A stretch of 64,000 nucleotides of DNA, from NCBI RefSeq assembly GCF_918741275.1, contig NZ_CAKKNA010000011.1, forward strand, positions 62,001 through 126,000, in the 5' to 3' direction. The position numbers were made by a program, and so were the translations under genes. This DNA is from Bacillus sp. CECT 9360. GTDB taxonomy: Bacteria; Bacillota; Bacilli; Bacillales; DSM-1321. Every line of letters starts with the position of its first letter. Position 1 is the stretch's first letter. Positions 1-7,783 of the stretch are shown here, piece after piece. The notes under the pieces are model-generated. The model saw nothing but the letters and a program-made list of their open reading frames with translations, was not told the DNA's origin and searched no databases.

Positions 1-48
1 TATGTTAAAGTTGGATGCGTAGGATAGTATTTGTTTGATAGTAAAGAT

Positions 49-77
49 CTTAAATTAGAGGTGAAACTCTATATAAT
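49..77 (+). promoter_or_regulatory. Possible promoter with overlapping dyad
   Basis: A TATAAT hexamer at 72-77 lies 17 bp after a weak -35 candidate (CTTAAA, 49-54). The spacer holds an inverted repeat, TTAGAG / CTCTA, which could be an operator. It sits just before the first lipoprotein gene. The -35 match is poor, so this is a suggestion only. Confidence 0.35.
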
Positions 78-111
78 AAACAAACGTCAAATAGACAAAG
101 GAGGGAATAGC

Positions 112-543
112 TTGAATTTACAAAGGTTATTTTTTGGTCTTATTACAATTTTTTTAATAATAGTAACAGGTTGCTCAAACGGAATAGAAAGCGAAGAACA
201 ACTAATTGAGGTTCAAAAACGTGTTAGAGATCAAAATAATTTTGAAGATTTTAAGAAAGTCACCGATAGGGAACAAGTCCTAAAAGTAAAGGAAATACTT
301 AATGAAACTGATTGGGAAGATGCAAAAGTAAGTATGTCTCGCCCGCCTGACTACCAATTTGTTTTTCAATTCAAAAATCCTGAAATAGAAGCGAAATCAG
401 TATTACACAAAGTTTGGATTAGTCCAAATAAAGATAAATTAGAGATTGTTCAAGGGGACAATCAGTACGCCCAATTAACAAAAGAAAATTCAACGATTTT
501 GTTTGAAATTATTACAGGCGATAAATTAGCTGAATTAAAATAA
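112..543 (+). CDS. Small lipoprotein of unknown function
   Basis: This is a 143-residue protein predicted to be lipid-anchored on the outer face of the cell membrane. The TTG start at 112 follows AAAGGAGGG with good spacing, and the upstream in-frame start at 31 has no ribosome binding site. The N-terminus is hydrophobic and ends in the lipobox IVTGC at about residues 18-22. The rest is hydrophilic and Lys/Glu-rich, with no domain I recognise. A second small lipoprotein with a nearly identical signal peptide ending (VVTGC) lies at 3171. A PepSY-like or stress lipoprotein is possible but unsupported. Confidence 0.8.
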   Translation: MNLQRLFFGLITIFLIIVTGCSNGIESEEQLIEVQKRVRDQNNFEDFKKVTDREQVLKVKEILNETDWEDAKVSMSRPPDYQFVFQFKNPEIEAKSVLHKVWISPNKDKLEIVQGDNQYAQLTKENSTILFEIITGDKLAELK

Positions 544-559
544 GTAAAACGAAAAAAAA

Positions 560-580
560 AGCGGAATTCTGCTCCTTTTT
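560..580 (+). terminator. Weak terminator-like hairpin
   Basis: A near-palindrome around GAATTC (560-573) is preceded by an A-run and followed by TTTTT. It could end transcription of the lipoprotein gene, but the stem has a mismatch and is short. Confidence 0.35.
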
Positions 581-745
581 CATGCCATTTTATGTGCTGT
601 TTTAGTTGTTAATTGGGTTCAAAAGAGAGAGCCAATTGGTTCGTTTTTTATAATGTTATTTAATATATTGCATCTTTCAAAGCTTCATACATTACGCCTA
701 TTTTCAGTTTCTTTGAAAAAGAGTATGAGCTGCAGTTCCATACTC

Positions 746-2023
746 TCATATTTTCTTCATCAGTATAATATCTTTTTTGTGAAAAACACTTAAAATCAGA
801 CCAAACAAGCAGGCGTTAATCATCGCTGATAAAGCACCATAACTCATAAATGGCAGGGATACGCTGATAATCGGTAATAAGCCGAGAGACATTCCGATGC
901 TGACAGTTACCTGTGCAGTGAATATGGCAAGACTGCCGGAAACAAGCATTTTCCCAAATGGGTCTGTCACAGCACGGAATATACGCGAGATTCGCCAGAT
1001 TATCCATAAAAACAGCAAACCAATGATCAGGGCCCCGGCCCAGCCAATCTTATAAGTAATCGTTACAAAGATGAAATCCGTCATCATTTGATTAAAAAAA
1101 TCAATCTCCCCGAGGGAACCAAAATGACCAAACCATCCGGCGTTCTCAATTAGCTTTTCCAATTTTAAATACATATACCCAGATGTCTCACTAAATTTTT
1201 CAGGAGTGACGAACGCATAAAGTCTTTCTAATTGATAGGCCTGTATATTTTTCAAGGATATAAGCAGAAGGGAAACACATGCAGTAAGCAGGACCGCTGC
1301 AGTGATAAGGATTTTCCTTTTATTGAGGCAGCTCTTCCAAACCATGACAGCAACCATCACTGAATAAAGCGCCACCGCCTGCCAGTTGATTGTATTTAGA
1401 AACAGAAAAGTAGTACAGACGTATAGACTGGCGGCCAAATAAACATTCATCTTTTTTGATTGCAAAATTCCGGCCCAGCCAAGCAGAAAAAGCGGCAGAA
1501 CCACAATGGAATCGACCGACAATAAACCGCCAATATTAATTCGCGGACTGCCGTTCACTAATACATTGGAAAATAGGAACTGAACGAGAATCAGACATCC
1601 CATCGTAAAGAAAACCCAGCCCCATCTCTGAAATTTTCGATAATCGAAAAAAAGAAGGATACAGGCCAAAGTTACACTTCCTGCTACAGAATATACCTGC
1701 TTCAGCACTGAAAATGAATTACCCTCCTTAAATAAGAACGAAAACAAAAACAGGCCCGCAGCTGACATGAACAGAAACATGCCCATTAGCTTCCAATCAA
1801 TCTTCGGCCTGTGCAGCTTGTCCATCTTCTGGCCAATGACCGAGGGGCTTCCCATATTTCGGACAGCTAGAATCTCTGCTTCATCCTCTGTATATCCTTT
1901 TTTGACCAGTTCAGTCTTCGCTTGATGCAAATGGGCTTTTAATTCAGCTTCTACATATTTTTTTGCTTCTTTTGATCGGATATTAGACGTAACTTCATCT
2001 AAAAAATGATTACTTCTTCTCAA
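746..2023 (-). CDS. FtsW/RodA/SpoVE-type membrane protein with N-terminal prefix domain
   Basis: This 425-residue polytopic membrane protein belongs to the SEDS (FtsW/RodA/SpoVE) family, whose members polymerise peptidoglycan glycan strands. The first ~75 residues form a soluble helical 'permease prefix' domain (ending GSPSVIGQKM) of the kind found on PadR-linked membrane proteins. About ten hydrophobic segments follow, with the family's conserved C-terminal stretch LPIISVSLPFMSYG near residues 385-400. It is the last gene of a sigma factor - PadR - FtsW operon, and its start overlaps the PadR stop by 4 bp. Standard FtsW and RodA lack this prefix domain, so it is probably an accessory, conditionally expressed paralogue. 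The ECF sigma factor in the operon suggests an envelope-stress role, which is inference. Confidence 0.85.
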   Translation of the reverse strand: MRRSNHFLDEVTSNIRSKEAKKYVEAELKAHLHQAKTELVKKGYTEDEAEILAVRNMGSPSVIGQKMDKLHRPKIDWKLMGMFLFMSAAGLFLFSFLFKEGNSFSVLKQVYSVAGSVTLACILLFFDYRKFQRWGWVFFTMGCLILVQFLFSNVLVNGSPRINIGGLLSVDSIVVLPLFLLGWAGILQSKKMNVYLAASLYVCTTFLFLNTINWQAVALYSVMVAVMVWKSCLNKRKILITAAVLLTACVSLLLISLKNIQAYQLERLYAFVTPEKFSETSGYMYLKLEKLIENAGWFGHFGSLGEIDFFNQMMTDFIFVTITYKIGWAGALIIGLLFLWIIWRISRIFRAVTDPFGKMLVSGSLAIFTAQVTVSIGMSLGLLPIISVSLPFMSYGALSAMINACLFGLILSVFHKKDIILMKKI

Positions 2024-2439
2024 TCGGTTCCTCCTCCTTCTAACGCCGTTCGCAAGCGTTTAAAGGTTGAACTACTTCTAGATTCCGTTTTCTTTAGCCA
2101 CTTTTCCCCACGTTCATCCAAGGAATAGAGCTTCCTGTCTTCCGTTTCCCAAAAAGACTGGAGCCAGCCTTCCTGCTCAAGTTCGTGAAGGGTACTATAC
2201 AAGGAGCCTTCGTCATCTTCAAACTTCCGGATCCCTTTCTGGTAAAGACATTCGTTAATTTGATAACCGCTTTTCTCCTTATCCAACGATCTGAAAATGG
2301 CAATCATGATCTCTTCCTTGCTTACATCCTGCTTTTTGATAGTAGTATGGATGGAGCTCCTATGATTTTCCGTGAATTTCAAATCAGCAAATGTATGCTT
2401 TTTCATAGCCGATTTCAAGCGTGTTAATTTATCTTCCAT
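2020..2439 (-). CDS. PadR-family-like transcriptional regulator
   Basis: This is a 139-residue winged-helix protein. The C-terminal half has the PadR pattern: a YQINECLYQKG helix, then YSTLHELEQEGWL as recognition helix, then the wing ...RKLYSLDERGEKWL. The N-terminal ~50 residues are an extension not usual in PadR proteins. The gene overlaps the upstream sigma factor gene by 11 bp and the downstream FtsW-like gene by 4 bp, so the three are probably co-transcribed and translationally coupled. PadR proteins are usually repressors, often of an adjacent membrane-protein gene. That makes it the likely local regulator, though its ligand is unknown. Confidence 0.8.
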   Translation of the reverse strand: MEDKLTRLKSAMKKHTFADLKFTENHRSSIHTTIKKQDVSKEEIMIAIFRSLDKEKSGYQINECLYQKGIRKFEDDEGSLYSTLHELEQEGWLQSFWETEDRKLYSLDERGEKWLKKTESRSSSTFKRLRTALEGGGTD

Positions 2440-2971
2440 CGGTGAATTCCTCCAAATAGGTTTTTAACATTCTTTTCGCCTTGCGCATTCGGGTCTTCAC
2501 CGTTCCAAGTTTGACCCCGGTAATTTCAGAAATCTCCATGAGCTTCATTTCCTGAAAATAATGGAGGTAAATGACCTCGCGATACGGGACAGGTAGCTCC
2601 ATGACAGCAGTAGCAAGCTTCCTGTCTTCATCGTGTTGAATGACCGATTCTTCCACATTATCGGAAGAAGTCCAGTCCTGCTCCACTTCCACAGGCGAAA
2701 CTTTTCGGAAGTACCAGCTTTTCCAATAATCCTTACAATGGTTAATAGCAATTCTCCAAAGCCACGTCCTTACATTTGATTGTTGGTTATACGCGGGAAG
2801 CGCCTTATAGCATTTGATGAAAATCTCCTGTGTCAAGTCCTCTGCCACAACTGCGTCTTTCACATAGGAATAGACCAATTGCAGAATATCCTGTCCATAC
2901 AGGTACATAATTTCATCTAGTAAGGCTTCTTCATCTTTCGCTTGAGACCATTTCAACACAAACTCCTCCAA
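2429..2971 (-). CDS. ECF-type RNA polymerase sigma factor
   Basis: This is a 180-residue sigma-70 family factor of the extracytoplasmic function type. Region 2 is seen in DLTQEIFIKCYKAL and VRTWLWRIAINHCKDYWK (about residues 45-82). Region 4 is the C-terminal helix-turn-helix ...LMEISEITGVKLGTVKTRM followed by a basic helix. There is no anti-sigma factor gene next to it. Instead it is followed by a PadR regulator and an FtsW-like membrane protein. A CGTCTA / GAAAAC promoter lies immediately upstream, which suggests it drives its own operon. It resembles the SigM/SigV/SigW group in layout, but I cannot assign a subgroup. Confidence 0.92.
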   Translation of the reverse strand: MEEFVLKWSQAKDEEALLDEIMYLYGQDILQLVYSYVKDAVVAEDLTQEIFIKCYKALPAYNQQSNVRTWLWRIAINHCKDYWKSWYFRKVSPVEVEQDWTSSDNVEESVIQHDEDRKLATAVMELPVPYREVIYLHYFQEMKLMEISEITGVKLGTVKTRMRKAKRMLKTYLEEFTDGR

Positions 2972-2999
2972 AACCGTTCACCCTTCCTTCCTAAATATA

Positions 3000-3028
3000 T
3001 AGACGATAGTACTTATAAGAAGGTTTTC
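3000..3028 (-). promoter_or_regulatory. Predicted ECF sigma autoregulatory promoter
   Basis: On the minus strand a GAAAAC -35 element (3028-3023) and a CGTCTA -10 element (3005-3000) are separated by 17 bp, close to the TGAAAC-N16-CGTC pattern of Bacillus ECF promoters. It sits 29 bp before the ATG of the ECF sigma gene, so self-activation is likely. Confidence 0.65.
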
Positions 3029-3170
3029 TGTTTTTGAAAATTCTCCGTTAGCGGGGCAGTTTTGTTTAATAAGTATCGTAGTAAAAAGGAACTTCTTTTG
3101 TTTAATAGACGTCTAATCATTGGTAGATGAAAAACAGTTTTTCAGGAAGTATTTGAGGTGACGGAAGAAA

Positions 3171-3536
3171 ATGAAATTTAATAATTACTATCTTCTTCTA
3201 TTTTTATTATTTTTATTTGTAGTTACTGGTTGCTCAAAAGAAGAAAACAAAACAGTAAATTTTGACAGCATTGATGCTGAAGAAGTTTTATCATTGGATC
3301 CTGATGCTGATATTTTTCAATACGATGGAGTAATCTACAAGACGAATATTGATTGGGTAGAAGAGTTGTCATTAACTAAAGACATTCAAATTGCTGAAAT
3401 AAAAACTAGGAATGAGACTAATACAAATTTTAAAAATGAAATGTCCAACAAACTTCCTGTTGGAGCTAAGATTTTTTCAGCCAAAGAAAGAGACGATATT
3501 TTATTCGTTGAATTCAATGATGAAATGTTGAAATAA
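3171..3536 (+). CDS. Small lipoprotein of unknown function
   Basis: This is a 121-residue predicted lipoprotein. GAGGTGACGGAAGAAAATG gives a plausible start. The N-terminus is a very hydrophobic Leu/Phe stretch ending in the lipobox VVTGC at about residues 17-21. The mature part is acidic and contains no domain I recognise. It has a DPDADIF... DGVIYKTNIDWVEEL pattern that may form a small beta-rich fold. It stands alone, facing away from the ECF operon, and is followed by a copy of the dispersed intergenic repeat. Confidence 0.8.
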   Translation: MKFNNYYLLLFLLFLFVVTGCSKEENKTVNFDSIDAEEVLSLDPDADIFQYDGVIYKTNIDWVEELSLTKDIQIAEIKTRNETNTNFKNEMSNKLPVGAKIFSAKERDDILFVEFNDEMLK

Positions 3537-3690
3537 CTAGCAATCGTTGAAGGTTAGGCCAACGGCATTAAAAAAATGTGAAGATATACACTTTAACAAA
3601 CGGGCAGTTTAGTTCAACAAGGACATGCTAAGATAATAACGGGTTTCTAATCAAACCAATAATAATTGGTTCTATTTGATGGAGGTTATT

Positions 3691-3879
3691 ATGCTATATG
3701 AAAGATTAAGTGAACATATAAAAGATTACCCTAAATTGAATGAAGTTTGTCAAGCCATGATTCGTGACGAATATTTTATAACAAATATAACCACAACTTC
3801 TATGTCTCCTGCACAACAACTTGATTTTACAAGTATAGAGGTTGGAATGGAAAATCACGATGGGAAAGAATTTTACTAA
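3691..3879 (+). CDS. Short hypothetical protein, possibly the front part of a split gene
   Basis: This is a 62-residue soluble protein beginning MLYERLSEHI. The start at 3691 is preferred because GGAGG lies 8 bases upstream. The ATG at 3676 overlaps that site. The next reading frame begins with ATG overlapping this stop codon (TAATG), so the two may be translationally coupled or may be one gene split by a frameshift. I do not recognise a domain. An inverted repeat AACCAAT-aata-ATTGGTT (3654-3671) sits just upstream and may be an operator. Confidence 0.45.
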   Translation: MLYERLSEHIKDYPKLNEVCQAMIRDEYFITNITTTSMSPAQQLDFTSIEVGMENHDGKEFY

Positions 3880-4193
3880 TGTTCACTGAGGGAATAGTCG
3901 ATTCTATGACAGTTGAAAAAGTTCCTACTACAAATGAAAAAATTCATCCGAATATACTATTGAATAAAGAGATTATTCACAATAAGGCCTTTAAAAAAAG
4001 AGCATTTGGTGGCTATGATATTGATGAAGTAAACGGTTTTTATAAAAAATTATTAAGGGAATTAACTTTACTCAAGAGAATGGATAGAACTAGGTATTCA
4101 TTTTATGAATTGTTTTGGATTCAAAGAAAATATTTATTAGGAGGGTGGAAAGCATGTTTCATGCAAAAGACGTATTATCCGATCAATTATTAG
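3879..4193 (+). CDS. Truncated protein with a DivIVA-like segment
   Basis: The reading frame codes for 104 residues. Residues about 25-65 (HNKAFKKRAFGGYDIDEVN and onward) resemble the N-terminal membrane-binding segment of DivIVA/GpsB proteins, which recognise curved membrane at division sites. The coiled coil expected after that segment is missing. The last ~40 residues run through the ribosome binding site and start of the next gene, so the natural C-terminus has probably been lost. The start overlaps the previous stop codon. I read it as a remnant or a very small DivIVA-domain protein, with limited confidence. Confidence 0.4.
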   Translation: MFTEGIVDSMTVEKVPTTNEKIHPNILLNKEIIHNKAFKKRAFGGYDIDEVNGFYKKLLRELTLLKRMDRTRYSFYELFWIQRKYLLGGWKACFMQKTYYPINY

Positions 4194-4645
4194 CGAATGC
4201 TAATGATCCTAGCTGGTACCTTCCATTTTCTGACTCTGTGAAAAACTTGTCAGAGGAAGAAGCGTTTTGGAAGCCTAATGAAGATTGTAATAGTATTGCT
4301 GAAATTGTGCAGCACCTGCTTTATTGGAATGTAACATGGCAAACCAGGTATCAAAAATCTCATGTAAATGCTGTGCCTTCCATAGGTGATAATAATAAAA
4401 GCTTTATCATTCCAGAAAATAAAAAGTTTAATGACTTAAAAGAACGACTTTTAGAGGTGCTGTTACAATGGCAGAATTTATTAACGGAAGAAAAAGTTGA
4501 AAGTGAAGTAAATGGTTTTCCTGCACCTGCGAAGTGGTGGGAAATACTCGGAAATGTGTCAACTCATAACGCATATCACATTGGTCAAATCATTTATATT
4601 CGAAAACTCCAGAAGAGCTGGAAAGTGGATGTTGGCGAAGTGTAG
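4154..4645 (+). CDS. DinB-superfamily protein
   Basis: This is a 163-residue four-helix-bundle protein of the DinB/YfiT-like superfamily, whose members bind a metal ion through three histidines and often act as thiol-dependent transferases. The pattern is present: IVQHLLYWN near residue 55 gives one histidine, and HNAYHIGQI near residue 142 gives the H-x3-H pair. The ATG at 4154 follows GGAGGG. It overlaps the end of the DivIVA-like frame. Two more DinB-type genes occur in this window, at 7107 and 52288. The substrate is unknown. Confidence 0.85.
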   Translation: MFHAKDVLSDQLLANANDPSWYLPFSDSVKNLSEEEAFWKPNEDCNSIAEIVQHLLYWNVTWQTRYQKSHVNAVPSIGDNNKSFIIPENKKFNDLKERLLEVLLQWQNLLTEEKVESEVNGFPAPAKWWEILGNVSTHNAYHIGQIIYIRKLQKSWKVDVGEV

Positions 4646-4736
4646 TCAAATCAATATTTATTATTAAGTTACAGGGCTAGACTTTTCTTCTCATTCGTTG
4701 ATTTTGTGGGTATAATATATAATCATATTAGAAGGG

Positions 4737-4754
4737 ATGATGGGTGGCCGATGA
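4737..4754 (+). promoter_or_regulatory. Candidate leader peptide ORFs of the vmlR attenuator
   Basis: Two tiny frames overlap here. ATG ATG GGT GGC CGA TGA codes for MMGGR, and ATG AAG AAC TAA at 4751-4762 codes for MKN. Purine-rich GAAGGG and GGGTGG stand before them. The MKN stop overlaps the 5' arm of the first leader hairpin, so a ribosome held here would keep that hairpin open. Which of the two frames is used is not clear from the sequence. Confidence 0.5.
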
Positions 4755-4757
4755 AGA

Positions 4758-4918
4758 ACTAATCTTATTTCAAACATTTGAGAATTATTTTTCAAATTAA
4801 AAAATAGGATTAGTCTGCCCATTTTCCATATAATTTTTTTAAGCTATTCATTAAATAGCTTATTTTCGTTATGAAAAATGCAACTAATCCTTCCAAATTC
4901 ATTTGGGAGGATTTTTTT
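4758..4918 (+). promoter_or_regulatory. Transcription attenuator in the vmlR leader
   Basis: Hairpin 1 pairs 4758-4770 with 4802-4814 (13 bp). A second small hairpin pairs 4841-4848 with 4854-4861. The intrinsic terminator pairs AATCCTTCCAAA (4886-4897) with 4902-4913 and is followed by seven Ts (4912-4918), just before the vmlR ribosome binding site. The 3' arm of hairpin 1 (AGGATTAGT, 4806-4814) is also fully complementary to ACTAATCCT (4883-4891), which would block the terminator. This is a classic stall-to-read-through design. Attenuation is known for B. subtilis vmlR. Confidence 0.8.
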
Positions 4919-4945
4919 CTCCCTTGAAAAAGAAAGGGTGATACG

Positions 4946-6583
4946 ATGAAAGAAATCGTAAAATTAAATCACATAAACTTAGAGATTATGGACCGTATTA
5001 TATTTAAAGATATTAACGCAACTATTGGTCGTGGAGAAGTGATTGGTCTAATTGGCCGTAATGGTAGTGGAAAGTCCACGCTATTACAAATTTTACTTGG
5101 GACTATAAAGCTATCTGAGGGACAGGTTGAATGGAAGAACCACAAAACCGATGTCTTTTTAGTGGATCAAGAGAAACAAACATACGCATCTGAGCATGTT
5201 ACACAATCAGAAGCTACCTTGATGGTGAAATGGCATATTCCAGATGTTCCTTATGAGGTGTTAAGTGGCGGAGAAAAGCTCAAAATTCGTCTTGCAAAAG
5301 GTTTCGCGTCAGCACGGGACTTACTCTTATTAGATGAACCAACAAACCATCTAGATATAGAAAGTACGCAGCTGTTAGTGAATCAAATAGAAAATTATAC
5401 GGGTACAATCATTTTCGTTTCACATGACAGATATTTTTTGGATACTGTAGCAACAAAAATTTGGTCGATTGAAAATACGAAATTAATCGAGCAAAAAGGA
5501 AACTATACACATTATACAAAGATTCGAGAACAAAGAAGATTAACGCAGGCAAGAGAGTACGAAAAACAACAAAGAAAAATCGAACTCGTAGAAAATCAAA
5601 TAAACGAACTGACATCGTGGTCGCATAAAGCACATGCACAATCGACGAAGCAAGAAGGAGCTAAAGAATATTACCGCCTAAAAGCGAAACGAATGGATTC
5701 TCAAGTCAAATCTAAGCGTAAGCGTCTAGAGAAGGAACTTGAGAAGACGAAGGTTGAACGTGTTAAGGAGGATTATCTTGTTCGATTTTCGTTAGAAGCG
5801 AATACGAAGGTCGGCAAAAGATTTTTAGAGGTAAAAAATTTAAAAAAGGTGTTTGGGGAACGAATATTATTTGAACAGACGAATTTTACAATTCAACACG
5901 GTGAAAAAGTAGCGCTTATTGGCCCGAATGGCAGTGGGAAAACGACATTTTTAAATATCGTAATGGGCAAGGAGCAGGCTTGCGGGGACATTTGGATCTC
6001 CCCATCTGCGAATATTGGTTATTTAACGCAGCAAGTATTTGACTTACCTCTTGAGCAAACGCCTGAACAATTATTTAAACGTGAAACATTTAAAGAACGG
6101 GGCAAGGTTCAGAATTTAATGAAGCATTTAGGATTTACAGCAAGCAGGTGGTCTGAGCCAATTGAACAGATGAGTATGGGAGAGCGCGTGAAGTGTAAAC
6201 TTATGCTATATATACTGGAAGAAAAAGATGTACTAATTTTAGATGAACCGACAAACCATTTAGATTTGCCTTCGAGAGAACAATTGGAAATAACGTTAGC
6301 AGAGTATACCGGTACATTGGTTGTTGTTTCACACGATCAATATTTCTTAAGCAAAACGACTTCCGTTCAGTTAATTTTTGAAAATCATCGTATTCAGAAG
6401 AAATTAACGCAATCAAATGAAAAGGTTGATTCACTTGCGGAACAGCGCTTAAAGCTCGAAACAGAGCGACAAGAAGTATTAGGAAAATTGAGCTTTTTAT
6501 CATCAAAAAGCCCAGAGTATATAGAACTCGATCAAAGATTCAATGAGCTTTCAAAAAAGATCAAGAGATTAGAAAATCTATAA
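4946..6583 (+). CDS. vmlR: VmlR-type ABC-F ribosome protection ATPase
   Basis: This is a 545-residue cytoplasmic ABC-F protein with two ATPase domains and no membrane segments. ABC-F resistance proteins bind the ribosomal E site and displace drugs such as virginiamycin M and lincomycin. Domain 1 has Walker A GRNGSGKS at residues 37-44, signature LSGGEKLK and LLLLDEPTNHLD. The linker (about 185-290) is the long coiled-coil arm with SWSHKAHAQSTKQEG. Domain 2 has GPNGSGKT near 326, signature MSMGERVK and LILDEPTNHLDLPS. The length, linker and C-terminal ERQEVLGKLSF match B. subtilis VmlR closely as I remember it. The attenuator leader supports drug-induced expression. Confidence 0.88.
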   Translation: MKEIVKLNHINLEIMDRIIFKDINATIGRGEVIGLIGRNGSGKSTLLQILLGTIKLSEGQVEWKNHKTDVFLVDQEKQTYASEHVTQSEATLMVKWHIPDVPYEVLSGGEKLKIRLAKGFASARDLLLLDEPTNHLDIESTQLLVNQIENYTGTIIFVSHDRYFLDTVATKIWSIENTKLIEQKGNYTHYTKIREQRRLTQAREYEKQQRKIELVENQINELTSWSHKAHAQSTKQEGAKEYYRLKAKRMDSQVKSKRKRLEKELEKTKVERVKEDYLVRFSLEANTKVGKRFLEVKNLKKVFGERILFEQTNFTIQHGEKVALIGPNGSGKTTFLNIVMGKEQACGDIWISPSANIGYLTQQVFDLPLEQTPEQLFKRETFKERGKVQNLMKHLGFTASRWSEPIEQMSMGERVKCKLMLYILEEKDVLILDEPTNHLDLPSREQLEITLAEYTGTLVVVSHDQYFLSKTTSVQLIFENHRIQKKLTQSNEKVDSLAEQRLKLETERQEVLGKLSFLSSKSPEYIELDQRFNELSKKIKRLENL

Positions 6584-7106
6584 TTCACTAACGAACGCAC
6601 GATAGTGGAATAAAATTAAACAAATTTGATATTAGTTTTTATTAATGGTGTATTTACGCTGAACGAATCATTTTAAAGAGTTTAAAAAGGAGGTAGTACG
6701 TTTTAGTTAATATCTCCTTTAAGCTTCTTAAAGCAAAATTAAAAGACTTTATTATCGCTATACAATTGCCCGTTTATCGGCTATTTGTATTCCCATTCTG
6801 TTAGCTGTTCTTTATTTGTCTTCTACAATCAGGCGCATTTCAATAATAAGGGAATGCGTCTAGTTTCATTGAAGGGCCAGGTTTTGAGTAAATGCAGGAA
6901 TTATGTAGAGGAAATAGAAGCTCTAAGTTATTTATTTAACGGGAAGTTCCATGAAGAAGGTAAACCAGGAGAAAAGTATTGGGTTATGGTATATGAATGA
7001 AATATACGTCAGTTGAATAAGAGGATAAAAGGATATTTACTAAAAAACAAGAATATACTAATTGGTTTTGTAATAAGAGGTTACTTGAAAATAGGAGGTA
7101 TTAAAT
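6584..7106. other. Gene-poor stretch with no convincing gene
   Basis: No gene is well supported here. A 71-codon frame at 6785-7000 lacks a ribosome binding site and has no recognisable domain. Around 6827 there is AGGCGCATTTCAATAATAAGG, related to the dispersed intergenic repeat seen elsewhere in the window. A purine-rich AAAAAGGAGG at 6685 is not followed by a usable start. Confidence 0.5.
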
Positions 7107-7577
7107 ATGGAGGCGTTAATTAAGGAGTACGGCTGTGGATACAAAATGTTACGGGAAGCCATTGAAGGTTTGGCTGAGGAGGAGCTTCGTTTCAAGTCTG
7201 CACCCGACAAATGGAGTATCCACCAGATTCTAATCCATGTAGCTGACTCCGAACTGGTTTCGACACAGAGATTGAAAAAAGTCCTGTCGGAGGAGGAGCC
7301 ACTTTTGATGTCGACTGACCAGGACGCATGGGCGAAGGTATTGGGGTATGACCAGTTGGACCGTGAACAATATCTGCTCCTGTTCAAATTGCTTCGTTCC
7401 AGCATGTTGCCTATTCTGACCAAGCTGACAGCCGAACAAGCCGAAAGGGTAGGTGTGTATGCAGACGCAGGACGTTTCACTTTTAAACAATTATTGGAAT
7501 ACCGTGTTCAGCATGTACGAGGACACCTCTCCCAGATTGAACGGGTGGGGAATACGTATCGGCAGAGCCATGTATAA
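7107..7577 (+). CDS. DinB-superfamily protein
   Basis: This is a 156-residue DinB-like helical protein with a good AGGAGG ribosome binding site. The metal-site histidines are visible in WSIHQILIHVADSE near residues 37-50 and in YRVQHVRGHLSQIE near the C-terminus. This is the second DinB gene within 3.5 kb, but it is clearly diverged from the first. Thiol-dependent transferase or hydrolase activity is typical for the superfamily, and the actual substrate cannot be told from sequence. It stands alone and is followed by the structured leader of the CapA-family gene. Confidence 0.85.
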   Translation: MEALIKEYGCGYKMLREAIEGLAEEELRFKSAPDKWSIHQILIHVADSELVSTQRLKKVLSEEEPLLMSTDQDAWAKVLGYDQLDREQYLLLFKLLRSSMLPILTKLTAEQAERVGVYADAGRFTFKQLLEYRVQHVRGHLSQIERVGNTYRQSHV

Positions 7578-7606
7578 TGGCGTATATTCATATACTAAAC
7601 TTATTA

Positions 7607-7655
7607 AACTCCCTCAGTTAGATAACATTTATCTCTCGAATGCTAAAAGGGAGTT
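7607..7655 (+). promoter_or_regulatory. Nested inverted repeats in the capA leader
   Basis: AACTCCCT (7607-7614) pairs with AGGGAGTT (7648-7655). Nested inside, AGATAA (7620-7625) pairs with TTATCT (7629-7634). No T-tract follows, so it looks like a folded leader or an operator and not a terminator. It lies before the leader ORF and the CapA-family gene. Confidence 0.45.
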
Positions 7656-7720
7656 GAAGAAGGATACTAGTTTTAAATGGAGAATATATACAACTTAATT
7701 GAGATAAGGAGGGATTTATT

Positions 7721-7783
7721 ATGGAACACCAATTAAAGGAGTTTTATTTCATAAAACCCCCCTACTATAATAGTAGGAGGTAG
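7721..7783 (+). CDS. 20-residue leader ORF upstream of the CapA-family gene
   Basis: ATG at 7721 follows AAGGAGGG with 7-base spacing, one of the best ribosome binding sites in the window. The frame codes for 20 residues, beginning MEHQLKEF and ending IKPPYYNSRR, and stops at 7783, 8 bases before the next gene's ATG. Its last codons run straight through the hairpin that covers the capA ribosome binding site. I infer a translated regulatory leader whose ribosome opens that hairpin. The Pro-Pro pair could slow the ribosome. It has no homologue that I recognise. Confidence 0.6.
   Translation: MEHQLKEFYFIKPPYYNSRR
7758..7780 (+). promoter_or_regulatory. Hairpin that sequesters the capA ribosome binding site
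   Basis: CCTACTA (7761-7767) pairs with TAGTAGG (7771-7777). CC at 7758-7759 can also pair with GG at 7779-7780 past one mismatch. The right arm contains the AGGAGG that serves the ATG at 7792, so the site is masked unless the hairpin is opened. Confidence 0.6.

Noticed and set aside
6785..7000. 71-codon gene
   Set aside because: No ribosome binding site, no recognisable domain, and it overlaps a repeat-like segment near 6827.
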